Below, piece by piece: positions 12,001-27,000 of a DNA stretch of 64,000 nucleotides; within the stretch, counting starts at the first letter, position 1, and each line of letters begins with the position of its first letter. The DNA is from Undaria pinnatifida (taxonomy: Eukaryota; Sar; Phaeophyceae; Laminariales; Alariaceae), in the NCBI GenBank assembly GCA_012845835.1, contig JABAKD010000028.1:12338717-12402716 (forward strand), in the 5' to 3' direction. The position numbers and the translations under genes are program-made. The notes under the pieces were generated by a model. The model was not told where the DNA came from. It saw nothing but the letters and a program-made list of their open reading frames with translations, and did not search any database.

Positions 12001-15000
12001 GCGTCCCCAGGATATATCTCGACTCGTGACAATTTTTCTAACGCTGCTTTCTGTCGTGGTGTGTGCTTCGCCTCGGTTCGGAGGAAATCGGCTCTGATAT
12101 TATCGTCCCAGGTGGTGTGTTCTCTCGTGTTTTATATGGTTGACGGTGCGCTGTCTCCCAATCGCTGGGGGTGGAGGGGTCGCGCGATGAGGCTGCATAC
12201 ACGCTAAGTGCTAAGGGCTAAAAGATGAAGGTTAAAAGCTTGATACCAAAGGCTAAAAGCTAAAAGCCAAAGCCGAGCTTGTCAAGATGCATCTCTCCTC
12301 CATAATCTCTGCAAAAACGCGGGGGAGCGACGAGGTGAAAAACAGTAAAGTGTATCCCCTTCGTGTGAGACGAAGGGGTCGCGGACAAGGCTATATGAAT
12401 ACTAAAGGCTAAACGCTAAACGCTAGACGCTAAAAGCTAGACGCTGAAAGCTAAAAGATAAAGGCTCTAGGCTCAAGGCTAAAGGCTATAAGCTCAAGGC
12501 TGAAGGATAGACGCTAAGACCAAACCTGAAGTTAGGTTTGTTTAGAACGGAGTTCAGCGCTCCGAGTTAGTCATTGTGTTCCTCTCCTCGTTGTTTCCGG
12601 AAAAAAGGCACGCGTGGGGGGTAAAGAGGCTACACGGCGCACCGTCACCCAATCGTTGAGAACGGAGGAACCCCTAGATTAGGCCATATAGACGGTAAAG
12701 GCTAAAGGCTAAAGGCTAAGGCTAAAGGCTAAAGGCTGAAGGCTAAAGGCTAACGGCTTAAGACTAAAGGCTAAAGGCTAACGGCTACCAGGTCAAGTCA
12801 TTTTAGTGCTTAGAATGGCGGCCAGCGCTCCGAGATAGTCGTTGTGATCCTTTCCCCCTGGATTCCGGGAAAAGGCACGCCAGGAGAGGGGTTAAGAGGC
12901 TATACGACGCACCTACAACGCAATCGATCGGGGTGGAGAGATCGCGCGATGAGGCTTTGTATACCTGGTATGTTGGGATCTACTTGACAAGATAATGTAC
13001 ATCCTACGTAAACCTGCCGAAAACGAGAAAATAGTAAAATTAGCAAAAGCAGGCGGATGTGTGTGGGCCTGAGTTACAAGATACGCTATACTCCATTAAA
13101 CCTGCCGAAAACAGGTACACATTAAATTGTTAAAGCAGAACACAGGCAGGAGCGTAGGGAGCTAATGGACAAGATAATGTATACCCTAGGCCTGCCCATA
13201 ACAGGAAAACAATATATTAGCAAACGCAGGCACGGTGTGAGATAAGAAAAGCAAGAATTAGCAAAAGCAGGCACGGCATAGGAATAGGAAAATACATAAT
13301 ACGAAATGAACAAAATCAGACAATTAGACACGGTTGAAGAACGGGAAACTAAGAAATTGGCAGAATTAGACACGGAAAAGGTGAACCCACAGGACCAGCG
13401 TAGTAGGAAGAAGACTCGTCCGTCCCCGCATCGTTGCCGATACCTCCATGGCCAATGTCTGCCCACGTAGACTTCGCTACCTTGCGGGTTCGTGCCAGAG
13501 CGCTCGCTTTAGCGGCCTATGTGCCGGTTCAGTCAAAACGGTTGAAACGGCGGGCACACGGCGGTTTCGGTTCATGTTTTAAGCGAAACGAAACTGTTCG
13601 GTTCAATCGTTAAGCGAGACGGTAGACCGTCGAGCTGGTTTTGCCACGCTCACGTTGGAAGCTTTGTTCTGCTGTAAATTTAGCGCTCGTTCTATGTACG
13701 CGGGCCATGTTCCGGTTCAGTCGAAACGGTTGAAGCGGGGAGCACATGGCGGTATCGAAACATGACTCGTGTCAAGGGTCAAGCCCAGGGGAGAAGAATT
13801 GCACATGCCGGTCTTCTGCTTCGAGCGAAGATAATACAGCTCTCGGTTCGACATTTTCACGTCTGCAGGCAGATTGAAACATGGCTAGCCCCAAGTTGTT
13901 GTTGTTATTGTTGTCGTTGTTGTGGCATTAACTCGTCGCCATACGCTAGACCATGGTCACACGAAAGGGTCTAATCGCCCTGGGCTAAAATAATACCTCA
14001 GGATCGAAACAAAACAAAACAAAATGATACACGTAACCGAAGCAAGTCGTACACCAGACAAGAAGTAGAAGTGAAATCTGAGTGTCAAGCCCCCAAAGAG
14101 CTCATCACCTGCAGCTGTTCTTCTTCAAGCGAGGAGAATAGCTCTTGGCTCGATGTCAAACTGGATAACGCCTTCTTGTCCGACCAGAGAGCTTCTTGCG
14201 GTGAGACAGCGGCGAATGGTCCTGCGAGAGCAAACGCAATAAACAGAGGAGTGTGATAACGGCCGTACTGGTCGATTTGTTTTTGTTGTTGCTGCAAGGT
14301 CGAAACTTCCGAGTATTCTCCGGCACAACGAGCCCCGTGCTCTGGGAAACAAACACGCACGGGTTTTTTTTTCTCTCTGCGTTGCGAGCAAGCATGTTCA
14401 CAACGAGCGCACCCTTCGTTATTGGAAGGGTCACGAGTTTGCTTTCGGCACTCCTTCCTATGAATACTGTCATACACATTACACATCAACGAACCATCCC
14501 ACGGCAGAGGCTCAGCATATTCTAAGAAATTTCTGAGCTCCTAGCACGAGGAGCTCAACATCATCCATCACCCATCATCACCCGAAACATTACGAAGGCA
14601 TTCGTTCGCGCAATCTCAATCAACACTTTCTATACGCTACTAACAGTCCTAAAACAAATACTTCGCACATTTGGGAAAGTATTCACAGTAACCGGTAATT
14701 CCTCGCTTGAGGAGCTCAACCCTACCGCACTATAGAGGGATGACACGTTAACCTTAGGAATTTCCTACCATACTATAGAGGGATGGCACGTTTATCTTAG
14801 GAACTCCCTACCGCACTATAGAGGGATGGCACGTTAACCTTAGGAACTCCCTACCGCACTATAGAGGGATGGCACGTTAACCTTAGGAACTCCCTACCGC
14901 ACTATAGAGGGATGGCACGCTAACCTTAGGAACTCCCTACCGCACTATAGAGGGATGGCACGCTAACCTTAGGAACTCCCTGAACTCCCTCACCCGAGGA

Positions 15001-18000
15001 GGTCTACAACTCACTCCCAAAAAATAGCCTTGGGAAACAAAAACTGTAGACTACTTGACACTTCGAAGTGTCGAACCAACTTTTGCAGAAGAAATCCGCT
15101 TTGTATTTTTTCCAGTTTAATTATTTTTATTTCTTTATATATTTCCAACTACCTGGCGTGCTGTAAAGCTTAACACAATAAGAAACGAAACAAAAACTGT
15201 AGACTACTTGACACTTCGGAGTGTCGACCCAACGTTTGGAGCAGAAATCCGCCTTGTATTTTTTCCAGTGTTATTATTATGTTTTATTTTTTTGGTATTT
15301 CCGACCACCTGGCATGCTGTAAAGCCAACACAACAAGAAACGTGACGGATGTTGAACAGCTTGCAACTAACATGGAACAATCGTATCAATAGATTATACA
15401 TGCCCAATCAAAAAACAGTACCACCCGGTGGACAATCGCATGGCCTACGTATAGACTACATGTACCTAATTATGGCGCGTGCTACGACAGAGATACCATT
15501 TTTTTTGGTCAAGATGTTTTCTAAGTGACAGTGGGGGCTCCTTAACCCCTTTAGAGCCCCAAAATCCCTCTCTATACTAGCTCCAAGTAAAATTATCAAA
15601 AAAGGGTTTCCAGTTGTAAAGGCGTTAACCCTCCTTAACCCAAAATCGTCGGAATATGTCATTCTTCAGTTTCGCAAATATATTTTCTTGTATACCCTCA
15701 GACTATGAATGGCTATGCTCGTCACTTTCATATTCGCATCAAAATCAAGTTTGTGGGTGAGGTACACTATTGATAGTATAAAACTCCTAAAGTGGTTAGG
15801 AGCCTCCAAAAAAAAAGAAAAAACTGAAAACGCGTCTACCGTGGCAGGCGTTTTATGTTGTACTCGAAATGGCATAGCAACAAAATACTGCCAGATTAGT
15901 CTTGGCCAAAAATTGAGAAACGTATGAAAAATACAACTGGGTGAACAGTCGCATGGCTCAGGCGTATAACTAATTACCGTAAAAAACGTAAGAAATCCCC
16001 CTCTCCCCCCCCCTTGGGTAACACCCCCGCCTTCGTTTCACAGCGGAGTCTGGCCTGTGGTTTGATACAACAATACTACTAACGGCACATGTTACCCGCA
16101 GCCCAGGTGAAATGACTAAGTATACTAACGCGGAAACAAAACCACGTAGTCATATAGCCGCCATATCTTACTGTGCCACTGGCTACCTAGCGATAGCTGG
16201 GCTACCTTTACTCCGTTACCTCCATCACATGCAAAAGAAATGACGGCTGGGTCCTTGCTGTCCGCCACCGAGCGAGGCAGTGACCGCATCGACGACGTCA
16301 GCTGGCTCTTGGTGCGAGACAGATGTCGAGTAGGTGGCGGTAAGTCCCACACGTCGACCACCTTTCATGGAACCCGATCGCCATAAAGACAGTAAGCACA
16401 GTGCGAAGATGGGAGTGAGGGCGTAAGTTGAGCATGTAAAACCGGGATGGGGGTTGTATGGGGCGGAAATCACGAATCCATATCTATTCATACCAGATAG
16501 ACATCGAGTAGGCGACGGTAATTCCCACACGCCAACCATTTTTCAACGGGCCCGGACGCATCGAGACAGTGCACGCATTGCGAAGGTGAAACTGTCGGCG
16601 TAGATTAACCCTGTATGCCAGGTATGCGACGCTAAAAGAAGGGGAAGGCGAGCGATGGATTCCGAGTCCGACCCCTCCGACCGACAAACCGTGCTCTCGG
16701 TACATCGTCTTTTGTTCTTCGCCAAAAACGAGGTAAAAAATCGACCCGCGGTTCTCCGCTTTGCTGCTCACACAAAAACCGCCCGATTCACTCAGATAGA
16801 TGTGGGATCCTCAAGGCTGACTGGGAATTATGCTGGCGCCTGGTTCGATAAAATTAAGGGTCGATACGCATCTGTGCAAGCTGCGTGATACACCGGCCGC
16901 TCGTCTTTTCAGATGTATCATTCTTTCAATATATAATTACTCCCATGGATGTTGCCAGGGTGAACATCAACAACAAATTAGCATCGAAATAATAGTGGTA
17001 CGGGCTGGGCCAGCCAAAAAACGGACATTGTTTCCGAAAGCTCTACCACCACCGCTTTTACGAGTTAGGACTTCGAGATATCCGCGAAAACTCAAAAGCA
17101 CCAACTTCTCCACACAAAATTCGTACAAAAATCGTTGTTGCCGATCAAGGTAAAATTTGGCGGAGACAAATGCTCAAGACTCTAGAAAAACATCGACATA
17201 CCTGGTAAGTTTCATGGCCCGATTCCCCACCCATCAAGAGATATTACCAAAACTCGATTCCATGTATAATTCAAGTGTTTTCTACTAAGAGGAGAAAATG
17301 GCACGATTGCGATGCCCCGCTCAATTTAGAGAGTTTTGATCCGAACTTTTAACGACGCGTTTTAACCGCATGTGCACACAAACGGAAAGCCGGCTTTTTA
17401 GTTTTTTAGTTTTTTACGCAAGTTATGGGCGTTTTTTTTTTAATTATTTTTTCGGATGATAATATCGGCCATATCTCGCGGACAAAAAAAAGAAAAAGAA
17501 AAAAGCCCGGCTTTCCATTTGTCGGTTGGCCCATGATCAACATCGTGTTCAAAAATTACACCTAAATACGTAAAATGGAGCAGGGCATGGCCAATCTACG
17601 TCTCTGGCAGTTACTTGGCTGGCCCAGCCTGTATTAATAGCAACTACACATACTTCCTTCCAAGGTAATAAGTTGTCATGATTCATAATATTTGTCCAAA
17701 AAAAATGCTGGCCCTATCGTATAATAGCACGCCTCTATAGTGCCGGTTGGATAGCATCTGTTGCCGGTACAGTGTCGGTGAAATCGCACAGCACGACTGA
17801 AACCCGCTATAATATTAATAGTTCAAGTATCGGACCGATTACCAATGGTGCCGGTGTCCGGCATACTGCCGGTATTGTTGGCTGACACATACCAACACTA
17901 CGTTGGGAGACCACCGAAGTTTAGTCTGGTTGAAAAGAAAACCACCAACCACAGATATATCGGCCGAGACAGTGCTACCGTGGGTACCCCAAAACATGCG

Positions 18001-21000
18001 ACATTAACTACAAAGCGCTCTTATCTGTAGTGGAAAATATATGGCCCTTAGTGTGGCGGGACATGTCAAGTTGGCCGCTCTTCACTCTCGAGTCATCCCA
18101 CGGTAGGGGTTGCAGTTGTATGATTGCGCCAAAAAGTCCCTGGGCGATTGAGTTCCTTATGTGAGGAACTGCCGGTCAATGAAGTAATTTCACGAGCACA
18201 TTTTATTTTTGGACTAAGGCATATAGAAGCCTGGTCGGGTTGTGCGACCGAATGCCTTCCAAGTCATTTTTCGGGTGATATATTGAGTTCCTCATGTGAG
18301 GAGCTCAGGGACTGATGCTGCAACCCTACCGTGGGATGGCTCTAAAATCGAACGCTCTTGACTCGGGGGCTCTTAAACCGGGGTACCCACCGTACCCCTA
18401 TCGTAAAATGGCATGCTTCGGTTAAGTTAACGGGTTTTCCCACCTCCCTCCCCGACGGTGCCCCAAACCGTGACGGGTCGCTGCCCGTACTCCACGGCGG
18501 TGACCCAGGATTGCTGGCTTAGGATAAAGTTTGGTTCAAAACAAGCGGCATAACCTCCCTCGGGCAGTGCTGCCAACCCTCCCAGAGAGTTTTTATGGTT
18601 CGGTTGTGCTTACCTCCCGCCCCGATGGTGTCCAGACTGTCACCAAGTCGCTGTCCATGCTCCACGGGGGCGATTCAGGACGAACAGAGGGTTGGAAGTG
18701 CCCGCCGCTCGTCGGAGGATTTTTCTTGCTCCGCTCCATTCGCACCGCCTCGTCCAGCCTAACATAAATTTACACAAATTGCGAGCGGTTTTTCACAATT
18801 CAAGGACAAACGGAGGCAGGCTTCCGTTTTCTAGAAAAAAATAAACAGCAGCCAAACAAATGCAACCAATTACAGGCTTTTCACACTTGAAGGAAAGAGG
18901 CACGTCCACGTCTTTTTCAAAAAATAGAAAAAAAAGACACGTCAGCTTTGGAGATCGAGGAACTCGTCGACGTAGCTCATAGCGCGCACCAGAAAATAAA
19001 TCACTGCCTACTCTCTCTATCGTGTCACGTCGTTTACTCGATTCAAAACCGTTTTCGCAGCGTGCGTGAACTCCTCTTGTCGCTTTGATACAACCTTGAC
19101 CGATTTATTTCGTACCCTGCAGCAGAAAACGGCGCAGCTCACATTTTTGAGGGCACAGCCTCCGAGTGCAGTTGGTCCGCCCTCATTCTGAGGAACGCCT
19201 CTTCAGCGGTTTCCGTTGGCGGTGGCTTCTCAACGGTCGACTTGGGGTTTAATAAAGAGCAGGTTCGAACGCCGAAGACACAGGGGGGCGGGGCAGGGTG
19301 TTGTGAGCAAGAAGATCTACTACATACACAAAAAAAAGAGTGGAAGCCGGCTTCATAAAGCGGACTTAGATCTCGTCTATTAATAGGAACCACGCTTCAA
19401 GCAAGCAGCTTCAAGCAAGCGGCTTCGATAAAGAGGATTCAAGGAAGTGGTTTCAGATTTTTTCAACCGATTTCTGTTATCCTAGAAGAAGATCCAAAGA
19501 GTAGACTCTAAGGAAAAAAGAGAGGAAAGAAGAGGTGACGTTCAGGTACTTGGTTAGACAAAAGCCCTGGTCTTGATAGATAAACACCAAAACACGCCTC
19601 TTCAGGGGTTACTACATATATAAAATAAAGTAGAAACCGGCCCGAAAAAGCGAACTTAGCAATCGTCTAGGAGTAACGCTTCAATCTTCAAGAAAGCGGC
19701 TTCAAGAAAGAGGCTTCAAGGAAACGACTTCAGAACGATTAACCGATTTGTGTTACTCCAGAAGGAGAACCGAAGAGTACACTTTTAAGAAAAAAGAGAG
19801 GAGAGGGGAGGAGAGGTTCAGGTACTTGGCAATTGATCTTGAGAAACACGCCTCTTCAGGGATTTCCGTTGGCAGTGGTTCTCAGCCACCGACTTGGGGT
19901 TTCGCAGAGAGCAGATTGAAACACCAAACACGAGGGTGGCATGGCGTTGTGGGACGCTTGCTGCGGTAGGGATTCATATTACTTTTCTAAAGCTTATTAT
20001 CTTATACTTCGAAGTATTTTTCTATTTTTGGTCCATACCACATATTTTCTTCGTGCTTTTTCTTCCCCTTCTCGTTTCCCTAGAGGCAACTCCGATCCGG
20101 GGTCATCAAGCAGGCTCTTCTTCCCCCTCCCCACTACGGCACGCGCGTTCATGCTTATTGCGAGAAGGACACAGGACTCTCTTCCCTCGTCGACTCGCGT
20201 CGAAATCACTGGCAGAGCTCTATACCCCATCCAAGCAATGAATGTGAGAACAACGGGAAGCGCAACCCGATAAAAAAAAACACGGCTCGGGCATCTATCG
20301 AACACGAAGGCTAAAGCAAAAAATGGATTCCAACGGTACCGGTTGTACCTCAGTTGAGGAGCCTGTACTATTACTAAGTCATACCAGGTGACCAATGCTA
20401 CGGTGTGGGGGGGGGTAGCTCTAACTTTGTTACCGGATTCGAGCCACTTGCAGGAGTGCCTCTGCACCTCACAGACACAAAGGCTTTAAGCGAGTTTTTT
20501 GTTTTTGTTTTGGCGCAGCGTCTAGCTTGCCATTGTGTTGCGAATACGTGTCGCACACTTGAAAACAGCCACGAAAAGCTCAACACCGCAGCAGGAACAG
20601 AGGGGGTCACTCGCGCGAGTGATCCCGAGCCGCTCCAAAACAAAGGCCCCAAAAGTGACCCACCCCCCCTACGGTACCTGTGCTCAGGGAGGCGTTTTGA
20701 CAAAAAAAAAATATGACCCGTATCGTAACGCACGTGGTGAGAAACCCCAAGACCACCATCGATAGGTTCCACAGTCAGCAAGACGGCGCTCTACTGACGT
20801 TGACTTCGGTATGCCAGGTCCAAGAAGGATTGCCCGACGAATACGCAAGAACAAGAACCGATGAGATCGAAGCCCTACCGGGAGGCAACCTACAGTCATG
20901 AGATCCAGGTTTTTAACAGTTGGGCATGCCCCAGATTGCGCTTGCTGTTGGATGCGCGCCGTATCAACTGAGCTGACAGTCAGCAGCTCGCCGAACGGCC

Positions 21001-24000
21001 TTCGTTCGTGATTGTCTTAGGCATGCACCGCAACCACTCAGGTAACAGTCAGCAACGCCGAACGGGTCCCAGACGTTGATTATGTTGGATGCGCGCGATG
21101 AGCACTGATCTAACATGGCTACGTCATGCCTCCTTTTTCGCTACCGGTACTGTTTTTGAGCCACTCGCCCGAGCGTGCCTCTGCACCTCAATAAAAAAGA
21201 AAGAAGACATTAGGCGTTTTTTTTTTTTCGCGGCAGCGGCGTAGTGAATCATTTTCGTGGCGGTTGCTGGCAAAAACAAAATACAGCACGAAAGCTGCTA
21301 AAATACAGGAACAGGGGGATCACTCGGGGCGCGAGTGATCCCGAGTCACAAATGACCCCCCCTGCTGTAACACTGAGATGCACATCCTCATGGAGTCGTT
21401 CTACGGTAGCCCGCCCCAACGTTTCTTTAACGAAATCGCCGGTTTCAACTGGCCAGTTCCCGATCGTATCTCCTGAAGTGCGGTGTCCCTCGACACCCCG
21501 ACGTCATCGATCGATCGATAGACCTTTGCACACAAGAAGATATATGGATACTTTTGTTTTCAATGGTATCCTTCCTTGTATCGAGCAGCCATGAAACGTC
21601 CGTTAAAGAAAATCACTGGTTTTGGGGGGGGGCTATCGTAGAATCAGCCTGTGGTACCCGGGTATTCAAAGGGTATACCTCCTATACCCCACCAATCTCA
21701 CCCGTAAAAACGAACATGTCGGTTGACGGTCTAGTTTTGACCCGTCACGGCGTCTTTGGACTTATCACACTATATTTAGTGTGTGGAATTCCTTGACGGC
21801 CTTGACGGCTGTCCGTCAAGGGGGGCAACAGTGCCGTCAACCCACATCTTTGCTAAAAAAGGTTGCCTATTATTCGCGTCGCGGCGAAGTTTTCAGGAAT
21901 GGCGAATGATGCCCGAACGCCTTCCTAAGATCGCTGTCATAGCATGGCGAAACAACAGCCAACAGAAAAACGCGCGGCACATTGGTGAACGAACTGCGCG
22001 CGGAGACAAACACGCCTACGTTCTGCTAGGGAATAGTCGTTTCGTCGAATCATCCACCACAACAGCAAGCGTGGCAGTCAATGTGCTTGGTGGCGCCTTT
22101 CGTGAAACGCCTCCCCCCCCCCGGTTATTAACGACACCAACAAGTTGCCAAACTTTTCCTATTCCGATCACAAAAAAAGAGGAACTAAGTCAATAGCAAC
22201 GAGAATCAGCAAATAGCAAACAAACAAAAAACTCTTTGGACTTTGCCAACGAAGGATTGATATTGTGGCGTTGTGAACATTCTGTTTTATATGACTATTC
22301 ATGTTTGGGTCATATGTTATGGTGTATCTGATGCGTACTTCATCGCTATTGACGGCCCCAGCCTTCAGTTAGTTGATGTTTCGGCTTCGACCGTCGAAGA
22401 GTGACTGGAGCAGCGGGTCGTAGTCGTCCATTTTTGACGAAAGGCCCGCTAACCTTCTTGTAATGCCTCCCCGCTCTAACATTTGTGGAAACCTTCACAC
22501 CTCAGACAGATGACGATCTAAAACATGTAGATCATCTAGATCATCTACAGATCATCTATAAAACATGCCGTAGCTGTCGTTATGAGACGTTGCGCCAGGA
22601 TCTGTATACGAGGAGTACAGATCCAACCCAGGAAACATGTGCTAGATCACACAGATCGTACGGCTCCCACCCGGCAACGCGATCTTGGCCATGCAGATCT
22701 CCCTTGAAATATCTAGATCATCAAGTGGGAACCAGTGATCTGTCCGACCTGTGGCATTTTCCCCTTTTAACTTTCCTGTAATGCCCTTCTCTTGACCTTC
22801 GAACCTCGGATGTTCCGTCTCGAAAGGGAGGCGTCGTCAATGGTCACATGACTAAGGCAAGCGTAAAATAAGTGCGCGCCCCCCCCCTCCCCCCCTCTGC
22901 CCCTCTCGCAGCACACCTCCTCGCTAACCTTCTTGTAATGCCTCCTCTCTGACCTTACACGGAGAACTGTGGCACACTAAGTAGTAGGGAGATAACGATC
23001 GCTACCCTGAAGAGGAGATAGTTGGCGCCCACATAAGGCGAACCAGGAACGAGACAAGATAAGCGAACGACTAACAGTTCGACAATAAACATCAGCTCGA
23101 TATGAAAAATAATAAAAATAAGCTTAGTATGGAACTGAGGCCTACGGTACTGCCATGATGAACCCAAGCAGGCTCGTTGACAATCGTATCCCCACGCAGA
23201 TGGATAAAATGGTTGAAAAATCCATTGGTTGACCCAGGGATTATCATTTACCATCCCCTCTCTACCATCTCGGAGTTCGTCCGAACATTTTCCAACCATT
23301 TTTCGTATCCAGCTTATACTTGCCGCCGGACTGGTATGCATTACATGGACAAAAACGTACGGAGCACCCAAATATTGGAGGTGTCTCTATTGGTCGTGGG
23401 GGCGGTGCTCCAACTCGAGCGTGATATGTGGGCAATATTCAAATGACTGTAAGGAAAGCACAAATGAATACCCCGCCCCGCTCTAACCTGCAGCAAGTTG
23501 ACGTTTCTGCGCCGGCGGTCGAAGAGCGACTGGAACAGCGGGTCGTGGTCGTCAAGATTAACGAAAGACGCGAACTGGTTGAGCGTGATCTTTCCGTCGC
23601 CTTTTGTGTCGATCTCCTTCACCAGCGATCGCACCTCGTCCTCCGTTACCTAAACAGCGCAAAAAATCAGCAAGTCAAATTTATGTTGTGTTCATGCTGC
23701 AAAGGTGGATGTTCCAGCGTTGTCGCCAGAGCTAAATATGTCGTCTCAGGACGCGATAGTCGAAAGGGGCAATCGAAGTGCGACAAACGCGGGTCGTGAA
23801 TGCGCCGGCGCTGTTGGAGGTGCCGCTAAAAGGACGCTCCGAGAGGCGGTTTGCGCACTTCAATGATGTTGCTGGTAGCGTACCAATCTGTGCAACCTCC
23901 ATCTCACTTTTGATGGGGCATTTTTACGTGTTTCCCCGCCCCCGCGCACTTCTAGCTTATCATGCAAACCCCATGTGCAGCACCTGGGGCAGTTTATGCC

Positions 24001-27000
24001 CGGCGGTGCCTACGATCAACGGCCAAGTCGGAAAAAACACAAAGAAATCCTCGTAACGAACCGTAATAGACGTCGACGAGAACCCAAGCGGCGTGAAACA
24101 GAATGACACTGGGAAGAAAATAGACGATAGCGAGGACTAGCGAGTACAGAGCACCGTCTGCCGAACACGCGACATCCGGTGCACACCCCAAGCGCACTAC
24201 AGCAGTACTTCGTATTTTGTTGGTGCTCCTGTTTTGCAACACTTGGCGTAGCCGTGCGGAGCAGTGAAGCCCGCTTCGAGCACTTATGACGGGGGAACAT
24301 AGCCATCAGGACTACATGTGGCTAGCGTCATTCTACTGTAGGGGTTGCAGTTGTTGGATTAACTAATTGTGTGTGAGCGGTTAGACTCCTCAGATGTAGA
24401 ACTAGCGGTTAGTTCTTGCAAAAATTACGAGTATATGTGCTTTAGGACCAGCGCATAGAAAGGGTGTTGGTCGGGTTGCGCGATTGAATGTCTTCGAAGG
24501 CATGTTTCGGGTGGGTGAGAAGTTGAGCTCCTCACGTTAGGAGCCCAGAAATTTCTGAGAAGCAGCACCCCTACGAGGCGTGGGGTGACTCGTTGGTAAA
24601 TAAATGGGGAATACATAGGTTTTCGTGTTTATCGTGGGTCCTGAGTACTACGGTCCTCCGTATTAGTGGACACCGTGCAGCGCGATCAGCGTCAACCCGC
24701 ACCAATCCACCACACGCACATGTAGATCACTCGCGGCTGGCATAACACGCAGCTTACAAATGCTGAGTATCGACCACTCAATCGATCGAACTCACAGCTA
24801 ACGTACATCTATAACTATAACAAAACAAAACAAACTATAAGTTCGTGTGGGCTGGTTGGTGTTACTTGCCCGGCTACTTGCCCGATGGCTACTTGTTTTT
24901 CCCTTGGTTTTTTGGCCATAGCTTTGAACAATTTTTGGTCCGGCGTTCACCTGCTGCTGCCGCCGCTGCTGCTGCCGAGGCACTAAGGATGGATGGGGGG
25001 TGCACGTACCCTTTTTTCTTGCGTTGCCTCCATCTGGAATGCTTGCTGTGGGCCACATTTCCAGGCACCCTTTCGTTTTACACCAGTCACGCGCACCATG
25101 GACCATGAGTACTATGATACCAATTCTTCGGCATTGGAATCCTTTTTCTTAATCATCCGATGGACAATCTTGAAGTAGAATACAAAAGTTGGAGAAGCAA
25201 TGGCAGCCCCAACAAACTCACCCCAACGTTCATCCCTCTCGGTCCCATGGCCCGGACGATGTCCTCGAGACTGATCCCTCGGTTATCGGTGTCCTCGCTC
25301 ACGAAAGCGAACTGCTTCTTCAGGAACATCGTTCTGTTGTCGGCCAATCCTGTGCTGGCATTGGGCACCTTACAGCGGCGAAAGGAAGCAAATGCAGAGC
25401 GTTTTAATAAAATTGTTCAAAAATACTTCAGCTGTGAGTTCGACCGATTTGATGGTCGATACTCATCATCTTTGCAAAGCTGCGCGATACTCCGGCCGCG
25501 CGTTGTTACAGATGTTTGGGACGATATAAGCAAAACGCAGAGCGTTTTTATCAAAGTTGTTTTAAATAAGTTAGCTGTGAGTTCGATCAGTTTAATGGTC
25601 GACACTCAACATCTATTCAAGCTGCGTGATACTCCGGCCGCTCGTTTTTTTGGATGTACGGGGCGAAATAAGCAAGCACAGAGCGTTCTTATAAAAATAT
25701 TTCAAATATGTCCGCATGAGTTCGATCAATTTAATGATTGACACCTTCTCCGGGCGTGTTTTTTTACAGATGTGTTCCTCTTTGAAGATATAGGTAAATG
25801 TCCCCCCTGAATGCTGCCATGGTCAACAGGGTCAACAGGACACTTTCGCCCAAGGGGCGGCTTGTACGCCGCAGGTGAACATCAAACAACGGCGAAGAAC
25901 ATCGTTCTGTTGTCGGCCAACCCAGGGCTGGCACTACTATAGGCACCTTGTAGGGCGCAAGGAAGCTAACACAGGGCGTTTTGGTTTTACACAATCAAGG
26001 TGAACAAAAAAAAAAAGGCGGGAGAGAGGGACGTTGCCTGGTCGCTTAATCGCTACGACCTGAAACCGTCAAAAAGCGGTGAAGCCTCTTATAGGTGAAA
26101 CACAAAAAACACTCATTGTCATGCTTCTCAGTATCAAGCAACGGCAAAAATCGGGCAACGAGTACGGGAGAGTCGCCACACTACGCAAGTTCAGGAGCTA
26201 ATGAGCAAAAAGGCCACAATTGAACTGGGCATAAGCGACCTCACACCCATGTAAATTTCTGCGCTTTGGACATTCACATTTTTTTAACGCGAGTCTCCCA
26301 ACCCCAACGCATCTCGCCCTTGTTTTGCACAGGATTTTTTATAATCCAATTTTCTAAAAAAACGCAGTTCACCAAAAAACAAACAACATTATCCTTGTCG
26401 AGAAGCGATGCGCGTTTCAAGTACAGTCCTTGCGTTTCGAAGGCAATCAAATCTGAGGAGGAGTAGAGATCCAGCTACTTGGTTTGAGATCCAAGTCGTT
26501 CGTTTGACAGACTAAGGAACTGGTTAATTTCCTTCAGTTCACGAAAAAGCAAGCAGCATCAACGTCGTCGAGAAGCGATGCGCGCTTCAAGTATGACAGC
26601 AGTCCTTACTTTTCGAACGCAATAAAGTACAAGGAGGAGGAGGAGGAGAGGTCCAGGTACTTGGTTTGACAAACCACCATCTTAAGCGCACGGTGTGCAT
26701 TGCCGCTAAGATTCTTCCCCCCCACCAAGTCACCACCGCCAATAGATACAACCGACAATATGTCAATCCTTTTACTACCGGAAACAACACCCTCCACTAA
26801 CTCCAACTTATTTGTCGCCAAAAAATATGGGTGAAATCGTGAAGGGTTAGGGTGGCTCGTCACGCAGATCGTACGGCTCCCACCCGGGAACACGAGCGAC
26901 ACCATCATACAGATCTTCCCTGAAAGATCTACTGTAGATCATCAACTGGGAATAGCTCATCGATGATCTGTCTGACGGGTGGAATCCTTTTACTACCGGA

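Noticed and set aside
21783-22196. 137-aa plus ORF
   Set aside because: Composition is not convincing, no family recognised, and it lies in intron 8 of the opposite-strand gene.
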